Source of the DNA: Limanda limanda
Taxonomy: Eukaryota > Chordata > Actinopteri > Pleuronectiformes > Pleuronectidae
Reading direction: 5' to 3'
DNA: 64,000 nucleotides
NCBI RefSeq assembly: GCF_963576545.1
Contig: NC_083656.1
Coordinates: 9,324,346 to 9,388,345 of the forward strand
A program made the position numbers and the translations under genes. Every line of letters begins with the position of its first letter. Position 1 is the stretch's first letter. Positions 32,824 to 40,946 of the stretch are shown one piece after another. The notes under the pieces are model-generated. The model made no database searches. It saw only the letters and a program-made list of their open reading frames with translations, and had not been told where the DNA came from.

Positions 32824-35336
32824 CAGTGGCGATTTTAGCCTGAAATTTCTGGTGGGGCAATTTTGTATGACGTCATGTCACCGTCACAAAAATAGAGGTA
32901 GCTGATTATTATAAGCAGTAGGCCTTTATAGACCAGTAAGATATAATATGGGCTTCATTTTGAGTGCCAGCAGGGAGCAGAAATTCTATTTCAAATACAT
33001 TTCACATGTTTTAGGACTCAGCGCTACACAAAGATGTTGCCTATAATACAGCATTAAAGTAAAATGATTGCAACAAAGTAAAAACATTAGACAGACACAT
33101 AGCTCAAATAACTTAGCTCAAATAACTTATTAACATAATTTATTAAACAAAACTTTGTAAAAAAGACAATGTTCTTCAGCTCCAAAGAAAAAAAAAAGGG
33201 TTTGACTCACCAATGCCGATCACTTAAAAAGGAAGTTGGCGCGGCGGTTCTTTGCTTGAGCAAACCTCACGATGACTTTGCTGTTAAAATCCACCAGTCC
33301 ATGAACATACTCGTTTTCAATAGAAAGCATGGAGAGGGCATTCAGTCTCTTATGTCCCATCGTGTTTCTTGTGAACGTCTTAATCCTTTTCAACGTTGAC
33401 AGGTTCCTCTCAGGCTCCGCAGACGTCATGGGGGTTGTGATGATGATCCTGAGCAGAGTGCAGGTTTCAGACAGGACATCTTGTAGGTGGCTTTCCCGAA
33501 TGGCCTGGAACAGCAACAGTGCTGATTTTCCTGTGTGCAGCGCAGGTTGTCCGTATAGAAGAGCAAGCTCATGTTGCAGCTTCCCCTCGTTCATGAGAGC
33601 TCTGGGCCAGAGCTTGATAGCACAGGCGAGTTGGGCCTCCGGGAATGACTTCACAAACTTTGGGAACAGTGAGCAGTCCACCAGCTGTGCAGCCAAAAGA
33701 TGGTCAATATTGGAGAACCGGTCCTCCACTTGCGCAATCATGGTATCACAGGCCTCCTTCATCACGGCAGGCGTATTTGTTTGCCTGCGCTTTGCTGTGC
33801 CCGGCTCCTTACTGTCTTGGTTACCAATCTCATCTGCTCTATCTCTGATTTCTTTCACTTGCACTTTGAAATTCTCCACTGCACGAGTCACCTCAGATGC
33901 GTCGATCTGTCTTTGCTGTAGTATGCAATCCAAAACATCCACTTCTGGCATAACTTTGGCAAAGAACTCCAGCAATTGGAGAAACGTGCGGTCCCGCAGG
34001 TGCATGGAGAGGCCGTATGCCTCGCTGATGGACTCCTTGTCCCATCCTGGATGAGTGCGAATGTTATCCAGACACTCCAGTATATCTTCCTGTCTTTCCC
34101 ATACCACATTCACGGTCTTGCTTTCAAAATTCAATCGTGTGCCGGGTGGCCGCGGGATCCGCTTGTCTGATGTCTGCGCCAGAGCAGCCGTTCTATTCGG
34201 TGAGGTGGAGAAGAAGGTGGCAAAACCAGCCAGATCAGCAAAGAACACCTTCAGCTCACTGATTCTGGATGCACATGCTTGCTGCAGAGTTAGGTTTAGC
34301 TGGTGTGCGTAGCAATGCACAAATATTGCTTTTAGGTAGCTTTGCTTCATAAGTTTTTGCACGCCGCCTGCACTGCCACGAATAACCGCTGTACCATCAT
34401 AGGTTTGGGCTACGAGTTTTTCAGTCAGTCTCATTGGCTCAAGGGCATGTTTGATAGCAGTAGAAAGGCCAGTGGCAGTTTTATTCTTCACTTCAATGAA
34501 CTCAAGAAACCGCTCTGTGACACTGTTGTCCACCATGTATCTCAAGACTATGACCATTTGGGATTTGCATGCGTTATCAGTGATCTCATCCACCTGCACA
34601 GCTACAAACCGGGTGTTCAGCAATTGTTTGGCCAACTCACACCTGTAGACCTCATACATGCAATCCAGGAGTTCGTTCTGAATGGTGCTAGATGTCCCCT
34701 TGAACATAGGCTCCGAATCGTAGTGTCTTTTCAGCCTGGTGTCGCCCTCGCACATCATCTCAAAAATGCACCTAAACATGCCTGGGTTTACTGAGTCGGC
34801 TGACTCGTCGTGACAGACCAGACCCAGTTCGCACTTCCCACAGAGCTTTAGGCACGATATCAGCCTCCCCAGTACATAACGATTCTCCTCCGTCTGTTTG
34901 TGCTCTAAAATGTTCTGCTGATAAAGACTATCTTGCTGTGCCACTCTGTTGACCGATCCCAATAGTCCCAATTTTATGGCGCAGTTGATATGGCTTTTAC
35001 TGCTTTCGTGTTTCGCTGTTCTTTCTGTCAGATGCTTCAGGTCTTTGTATCCATCCGTTGCCCAAACTGAGTCTATAAAACTAGCATCTCCAAAAAGAAG
35101 GCATGGGAAACAGAACAGTGCTCGTTTTGTTGTGCTAGCAGTTAGCCATGTCTTTCTTTCAAACCACTCCCTCTTGAAAGTTCGAGTCATTTTCCCACTA
35201 GGCTGCAGAAGGACCAAGTCTTGTGGTCTGTGTGGCCCCAAACGTTTGATTTCTAATTTTTCTTCCAACGGCAATCTACTAAATCGCACCTTCAACAAAT
35301 AGTCTACGTTATTCGTTGTATGACTTAAACCCATAG
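32824..35336 (-). mobile_element. hAT-superfamily transposon (ZMYM1-like/DUF4371 type), one end lost
   Basis: The low-coordinate end starts CAGTGGCGATTTTAGCC, a typical hAT terminal inverted repeat. It is preceded by AGCGATCC (32816-32823). The empty site in copy B reads AGCGAGCC at the same place, so this is the 8-bp target-site duplication with one mismatch. At the other end no matching inverted repeat or second target copy is present. Element sequence passes straight into ikzf5 exon at 35337, and compared with copy B 31 bp of host exon (39579-39609) are missing. The element therefore inserted normally and later lost that terminus with adjacent host DNA. The whole transposase frame lies on the minus strand inside it. 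hAT elements are cut-and-paste DNA transposons. Confidence 0.9.
33139..33144 (-). terminator. Polyadenylation signal inside the hAT element
   Basis: AATAAA on the minus strand, 76 bp past the transposase stop (33220). If used, it would end a transcript before the stranded exon piece and broken last exon, giving the chimeric frame a normal 3' end. Confidence 0.5.
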
Positions 35337-35690
35337 ACTTGTATTTGCCATCACAGGTCCTCTCCAGGCCGTCCATCTGCACATCGGACCCATCCTCCAT
35401 CGCCAGGGTCACCTCCACAGACGGAGGGTCCAGGCCATTCTGCTCACTTCTGGGTGCAGCTGGAAAACAAAGAACCCATCGTCACCTTTAACGTTTTAAA
35501 TAATACATCACTTTATGTTTCTTCATATATTTGCAAACTGTGTGTCCCTCCCACCGGCTTGAAACGGCTCCAGGGACTCCTTCTCTCCAGACACGGAGCC
35601 TGAGATCATGTTGACGTTCTGGGTTTGTTGTGTCAGGTATTCTTGAAAGTCCTGCACAAAACCCACAGGCTCTGTCTTTATCTCGTCCAT
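33220..35690 (-). CDS. Predicted ikzf5-hAT transposase fusion gene (copy A)
   Basis: Coding exons 35555-35690 and 33220-35459 join in phase to 791 aa. Residues 1-86 are IKZF5 N-terminus: a SUMO-type IKTEPV, the FVQDFQEYLTQQTQ module, and exon 2 up to CDGKYK just before finger 1. The frame then enters hAT transposase at SMGLSHTTNNVDYLL and stays open for about 705 residues. Transposase features are a TTF-type zinc-finger region (FCFPCLLFGD...KHESSKSH), VDEITD and YDGTAV with likely catalytic Asp residues, HCYAHQLNL, and a C-terminal hAT dimerisation block (SAEPERNLSTLKRIK...RLNALSMLSIE) with the likely Glu. No stop or frameshift is seen. All IKZF5 zinc fingers are lost. The ikzf5 promoter copy, exon 1 acceptor and exon 1-2 splice sites are intact. 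Expression is unproven; it may simply be a pseudogene with a young transposon. Confidence 0.75.
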
Positions 35691-36236
35691 TTCTTCCTTT
35701 GTGCTGGAGCCTGCAGAGATCCAGAGGAGAGGGGTCGGTGGTCAGACGCGTGACAACTTTGGTTTCACTTGTGACACCCGATAACCAAAAGTAGCTAACG
35801 TAATAAGCAGCCACCTTAGATACGTTAGCTAACAGGCGTTAATAACAATGCTAACGCTACCTAGCACCGACTGTTTGACGCCATATTCATATCTGACCTT
35901 TCAGCGACTCCTTGTCTTCACACACGGAGCCTGAGATCATGTTGACGTTCTGGGTTTGCTGAGTCAGGTATTCTTGAAAGTCCTGCACAAAATCCACAGG
36001 CTCGGTCTTTATCTCGTCCATTTCTTCCTCTGTGCTGGAGCCTGCAGAGATCCAGAGGAGAAGGGTCGGTGGTCAGACGCCTGATAACTTTGGTTTTCAC
36101 TTGTGACACCCGATAACCAAAAGTAGCTAACGTAATTAGCAGCCAACTTAGATACGTTAGCCAACAGGCATTAATAACAATGCTAACGCTACCTAGCACC
36201 GACTGTTTGACGCCATATTCATATCTGACCTTTCAG
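35575..36236 (-). repeat. Nested 331-bp tandem duplication around ikzf5 copy A exon 1
   Basis: Units 35575-35905 and 35906-36236 are nearly identical at a 331-bp period. Each holds most of coding exon 1, the intron upstream of it, and the end of the 5' non-coding exon (TTTCAGCG on the plus strand). Copy B has a single unit. One breakpoint is inside exon 1 and the other inside the non-coding exon. Confidence 0.9.
35898..36021 (-). other. Chimeric duplicate first coding exon of ikzf5 copy A
   Basis: The upper unit of the 331-bp duplication contains a second start codon at 36021 and 41 codons of IKZF5 N-terminus (MDEIKTEPVDF... to DKESLK). The duplication breakpoint removes the native exon 1 donor and attaches the end of the non-coding exon with its own donor, CTGAAAG|GTCAGAT. 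The coding part is 124 nt, phase 1, the same phase as native exon 1 (136 nt). It could splice in frame to the exon 1 acceptor at 35710 (adding a repeated N-terminal module, 839 aa in total) or directly to exon 2. This is seen in sequence; its use is inferred. Confidence 0.65.
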
Positions 36237-36410
36237 CGAAGGATGAGAGAACTGAGCTCTGGGAACAAATGACCGGCGAAGAGTTTCTGTTTATTAGCTG
36301 CAGTAGTCACCAGGTCCACTTCCTCCTTTTCTTCCTCGAGTTTGAATTGCAGTTCGTCAACCAGCTTATACGGACTTTACCGCCCCCTGCCGGGCTGGAG
36401 TGTGAAATGG
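36230..36410 (-). promoter_or_regulatory. ikzf5 copy A 5' non-coding exon and promoter copy
   Basis: This matches the 5' region of intact ikzf5 (about 40137-40345): the GAGAACTGAGCTCTGGG block, the ATGACCGGCGAAG block and a TTACCGCCCCCTG block. The donor CTGAAAG|GTCAGAT at 36230 is intact. Copy A lacks about 25 bp (ATATTATTCCGGAACAGAG region) present in copy B, which removes an ETS-like CCGGAA. Confidence 0.6.
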
Positions 36411-36483
36411 TACAAGAAAAGAATACGTAAATCCTCCTCAATCTTTCATTTTATTTTTAAATAATCAATTAGGAATGTTCTAG

Positions 36484-37462
36484 ATGTATTTCCCATCATA
36501 TACCCTAATGTATGACTTTATTTTCCACCATTATTTTACCGATATTTATTCCCTTGTATGGAGTATAAATATGGAGCATTGAAAAATGATGATTTAAGTC
36601 ATTTAATTCCAAATATGGCCTCATATTACTATTTGACATACACTGAGACAACATTTTGGTTGGTAGTGACGTATTTATCAGCTTCTAACTCAGGGAAAGT
36701 GGTGGGAACAATAACAATGACTAATAACACAGAAACACCTTGTTGCAGGGTTCACACAAATGGAGTGTGCCAGCATGTATAGTACTATTGAACGCAGAAT
36801 ATTTAAGGATGAAACACCGTTGAGTGTCATCACTTGTTTGACAATTTGCCACATTAATAGGCATTAGGCAAGTCACAAAGGCATGTTCAGTTATTTATTC
36901 CTCTTATGTTACATAATTGACAGTCATCTCTTGTCGTAACATTTTTGAGTGAGATTATTAATAAATATCATATATACAATATTTGTTAATGAGGGCCCGA
37001 GCACTGACAGGCACTGAAAGACAGTGAGGCCTTATTGAAATTGTAAGGATTATTATTTCTTTTTTTTAATTTCTTTTTTATTTCAGGCTAATGAATTTGT
37101 TTTTAGACACATTAAGAAGATGGCCAAATTATTGTGTGTGTGTGTGTGTCTGCGGCATTCTATGCTGCTTTTGATACACATTTCAGAGAAAACCATTGTA
37201 TTTATTACTTTAATACATATATTTGGCAGCCTTACTTAAAAGTTACTTTTATATTTTTGGATTTTAGGTGCTGGATGATTTTACATGCTTCAAAACCTAT
37301 TGTTAGAGAATAACCCAGTAGTTTCCATCCTTGGCTTATGACGCCTTTACAAGAATCACAGTGTGGGACACATTTAATTTCATATAATTCTGAAAATTAA
37401 TGCAAAACCTTGTAGTTTATATTCGGTGATCAAATAAATGAGATATTGTTCACATCAACTAG
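36484..37462. other. 979-bp block present only in duplication copy A
   Basis: Copy A reads TTCTAG, then this block, then ...CAACTAGCACAAGGAG. Copy B reads TTCTAGCACAAGGAG directly. The 4-bp CTAG at both edges fits a microhomology deletion in copy B. No inverted repeats or coding frame are visible inside; a short TG run lies at about 37133-37149. Confidence 0.7.
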
Positions 37463-37513
37463 CACAAGGAGTAAGGATCAAATAAAACCTCCGGCCTCCT
37501 GAACTTTTACTTT

Positions 37514-40491
37514 GTGTCTGTCGTTGAATTCAGTCAAATAATGTCAAAAAGCTCCTAGTTGAAAGTTGTGTAGAACTGTCGTAAGCCAAGTATATAGTGC
37601 AGTTAGTGAGTGTAAAATAATTAGTGAGCTGTACAAAAACAAAAATATAAAACCAGTGTCACTACGTTTAATACAATTTATCGAAAACACAAGGATCTTT
37701 GACTCTATATGCTTCCTTGTCACAAGAAATCACTTTTTATGTTGGCCACGGGCAAAGTGGCATGCAAAGTCATATTTGTCTGTGCACATGTGTCCACAGA
37801 TGTTGCACTGGAATGGATGTTCGTAGCCATGACAGCCCATGTGAATGGTGAAGAGTATATTGTCAGAAAAGTCTATATCACAGTGCGGGCATTTTTCAAA
37901 GAGCTGTTGGTCCAGTGTGTTCAGGGCAGGGGGGGGTGTGCTCGGCTGGCTGTTGCTCACACTCGCAGGAAGCGTGTTCATGTTGTTCTCAAAACCGAGG
38001 CCAGGAACAGGACTACAACTGCCGCGGCCTGAGGTGGGAGATTCTTCTTCTTTGGGAGGTGATGTCTGCATTCTGTTTGAACACATTGCAACCTGGTCAA
38101 TAGAGACCTGATGTAAAAGGATGGGCTTCTCATCTTCTAAAAACTCCCTGTCTGGAGATGTTGCAGTCTGAGACTCAGGGTGAAGGTCGGCCAACTGGCC
38201 AGCAAGTGTGGAAAGCTGGTCCAGAGGGTTATTAAACGTCAGACCATTAGCATCTCTGTTGTGACTATCACTCTCATCTACCTTGGGAAGGTCCTTATAC
38301 TCACTGCCATTCATATGGTAGTGGAGCTTGTGAGACAAGTCGTTTAGATAATCCGACTTTGGCATCACCATGGAGGGAGGGTTGAAATTGATAAGCAGTC
38401 GCCTGCTGAAGCCAAGCGCGCCCGTCCTCTTCTGCAAGGCGCTCAGCATTCTCTTGTTGGAGAAGGAGGAGCGAACGACCCTTGTGGGCAGCAGTTTGTG
38501 GCGGCGGCGACGGTGGTGCGACAGGTTGCTGCGGTCGCTGCAGCGGAAGGCGCAGAGGTCACACTTGTATGGCTTCTCTCCTGTGTGCGAACGCATGTGG
38601 GCTTCCAAATGGCGCTCATATGCTGAGGCGAATGGGCACAGCTGGCAGCGGTGTGGCTTTTCTCCTGGGGGACAGTCAGGAGAGGAAATAATTGCAGTAA
38701 TTTTATATTAAATATTTTACTGTAAAAGAGGAAACAGCAATGAGACAATTAGTAGATAGAGTATACTAAGAGCAGCTAGATGATACAAACACATGTAAAT
38801 CAAAATGAAACTGTTGTTTCAGGATAAATTCTCCAGAATTTCATCAGTCACACTGACATGCTGTAAATAGGACAAACAAATAACTTTTATAGTTAATGTA
38901 CACAAAATTGTAACAAGATAGCTGGTGAACAACTTACCAAATATCTGTGGTCAGTCTTTAACAGACTCAATTGATATTCATGCTATGTTGACTTAACAGG
39001 TTGTGTGCTTGTCACAGACAAGGTTTTGCAGTTCACGAGACTCTGCCTCAGGCATGAGGGAGAACTAAGTGGTATCACCGTCTATACAACTTATTACTTT
39101 ATCATAGTTTACAAATTGGTCTGTCATTCTAAATGGCTTCTTACAGTAAACGTGTCAAACATATTATGTTTACTATTATAGATGACAAAGTAAGCATCCG
39201 ATCCGCTTATGAGAGAGGCAGCGACCAGGATCCAGTTGCCTTTTTTACATGGAGCAAATAGTAAAATGATTAATTGATTGCTAAATTAGTTGCCGATCAA
39301 TTCTTTTGTTGACTGAAAAATGTATTATATGACTAGTTTTTGCAGCTCCAGTCTATGCCTAAGTCTGCGGCAGATATACACAGTGCTGTAAACTCTGACT
39401 AAGGACACTTCCTGTGAGTAAAATTACATGATATAATTGTTAGCGTTCTCATTTTTACCCCCAATCGCCGGTATATGACTGTCTGGATCCCCTGTGGTGT
39501 TTCAGATAGACAGTACATTCATGGGCATGGTGTTTCCACTGACCTGTGTGGATGCGGATGTGCTCTATTAAGCGAGCCATGCCCTTGTTGGCATAGCTAC
39601 AGTAGCTGCACTTGTATTTGCCATCACAGGTCCTCTCCAGGCCGTCCATCTGCACATCGGACCCATCCTCCATCGCCAGGCTCACCTCCACAGACGGAGG
39701 GTCCAGGCCATTCTGCTCACTTCTGGGTGCAGCTGAAAAACAAAACGTCCACCGTGACCTTTAACGTTTTAAATAATACATCACTTTATGTTTCTTCATA
39801 TATTTGCAAACAGTGTGTCCCTCCCACCGGCTTGAAACGGCTCCAGGGACTCCTTCTCTCCACACACGGAGCCTGAGATCATGTTGACGTGCTGGGTTTG
39901 CTGTGTCAGGTATTCTTGAAATTCCTTCACAAAATCCACCGGCTCGGTCTTTATCTCGTCCATTTCTTTCTGTGTTGGAGCCTGCAGAGATCCAGAGGAG
40001 AGGGGTCGGTGGTCAGACACCTGATAACCAAAAGTAGCTAACGTGATTAGCAGCCGCCTTAGATACGTTAGCTAACAGGCGTTAATAGCAATGCTAACGC
40101 TACCTAGCACCGACTGTTTGACGCAATATTCATATCTGACCTTTCAGCGAAGGATCAATATTATTCCGGAACAGAGAAGGAGGAGAGAACTGAGCTCTGG
40201 GAACAAATGACCGGCGAAGTGTTTCTGTTTATTAGCTGCTGTCGTTACCAGGTCAACTTCCTCCTTTTCTTCCTCGAGTTTGAATTGCAGTTCATCAACC
40301 AGCTTATACGCACATTACCGCCCCCTGCCGGGCTGGAGGGTGAAATGGTACAACAAACGAATATGTAAATCCTCCTCAATCTTTAATTTTGTTTTTAAAT
40401 AATCAATTAGGAATGTTCTAGCACAAGGAGTAAGGTTCACTCATTACCCATTAATCAAATCAAACCTTCGGCCTCCTGAACTTTTACTTTG
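37514..40491 (-). repeat. Tandem duplication of the ikzf5 locus, copy B (intact)
   Basis: Second unit of the duplication described for 31425-37513. It contains the intact three-coding-exon ikzf5 and, at its right end, the GCACAAGGAG...CTTTTACTTTG block that also closes copy A. Confidence 0.9.
37730..39963 (-). CDS. ikzf5: IKZF5 (Pegasus), Ikaros-family zinc-finger transcription factor
   Basis: Coding exons 39828-39963, 39544-39732 and 37730-38664 give 419 aa, the same length as human IKZF5. The N-terminus has IKTEPVDF (SUMO-type site) and FVKEFQEYLTQQTQHVNMISGSV. DNA-binding C2H2 fingers follow: finger 1 CSYCSYANKGMARLIEHIRIH split by the intron after HTG, finger 2 CQLCPFASAYERHLEAHMRSH and finger 3 CDLCAFRCSDRSNLSHHRRRRH. 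The middle is Ser/Pro-rich. The two C-terminal dimerisation fingers are [21 protein letters not shown] and [23 protein letters not shown]. In human, IKZF5 is a nuclear repressor needed in megakaryocytes. It is head-to-head with acadsb, as in other vertebrates. The start is the ATG 20 nt into exon 1 after a CTGCAG acceptor; the upstream exon is non-coding. Confidence 0.97.
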
Positions 40492-40946
40492 AAGGTGAGC
40501 TGTCCCTATGTCTTTATTTATATAAATTAAAATAAATGTTACTACATTCATATTTAGATATATTTAAAGTTTGAATGATTATATTCAACATGAACTCTCA
40601 CTACGTTTTGGATGTGCGGTCAATATTATATCAGATTTATTTGATCACCTGTTGTTTAAAAAAAAATTCACCTCAATTCCGGGGTTGTTCATGTTGCCTT
40701 CATATACCGTCGGTAGAAACCAGATCATCAACAAACTACCCATAATAACAGCTCTCACATCAGTAGCTTTCTATGTGTCCGATTTATTTTTATTCACATC
40801 CAAGAATATCACAATTAAAATAACCTTGCCGTGCAGTTGGAATTTGCTCTCTTTGACAGTTCTCATCATCATAGTGCATCAATATGGCAAAACTACAAAT
40901 GTCCTGCGGTCCGTGGAGGCAGCATGTAAACATTTCGTAACCCAGT
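40137..40946. promoter_or_regulatory. Divergent promoter region ikzf5 / acadsb
   Basis: This lies between the 5' non-coding exon of ikzf5 (donor at about 40137, minus) and the acadsb ATG (40947, plus). An ETS-like TTCCGGAA is at about 40167. Positions 40270-40345 carry the same ACCAGCT...TTACCGCC repeat-derived segment as copy A. From 40492 to 40946 the sequence is AT-rich. A 135-codon open frame here has no recognisable motif and I regard it as chance. Confidence 0.5.

Larger units (their letters stand above)
31425..37513 (-). repeat. Tandem duplication of the ikzf5 locus, copy A (degenerate)
   Basis: From about 31425 the sequence matches 37514 onward (copy B): the same 3' flank, last exon, introns, exon 2, exon 1 and 5' region. 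The unit ends near 37513 with a GCACAAGGAGTAAGG...CTCCTGAACTTTTACTTTG block, and copy B ends with the same block at about 40491. Differences: copy A carries a 2.5-kb hAT insertion, a nested 331-bp duplication, a 979-bp block absent from B, and a 502-bp deletion in the last exon. Retained sequence is very similar, so the duplication looks fairly recent. Confidence 0.9.

Noticed and set aside
33329..34054. 241-codon open frame on the plus strand
   Set aside because: It is antisense to the hAT transposase frame and has no recognisable protein motif.
32824..35336. Possibility that the whole transposase block is a retrovirus-like or LINE element
   Set aside because: There is no reverse transcriptase motif or poly(A) tail. 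The terminal CAGTGGCG, 8-bp target duplication and hAT C-terminal block identify a hAT DNA transposon.
35488..35814. 108-codon open frame over ikzf5 copy A exon 1, repeated at 35918-36199
   Set aside because: The frame differs from the real IKZF5 frame. It appears twice only because of the 331-bp duplication.
40571..40946. Possible upstream extension of acadsb
   Set aside because: The ATG at 40947 gives a proper mitochondrial presequence and the expected 433-aa length, so no extension is needed.
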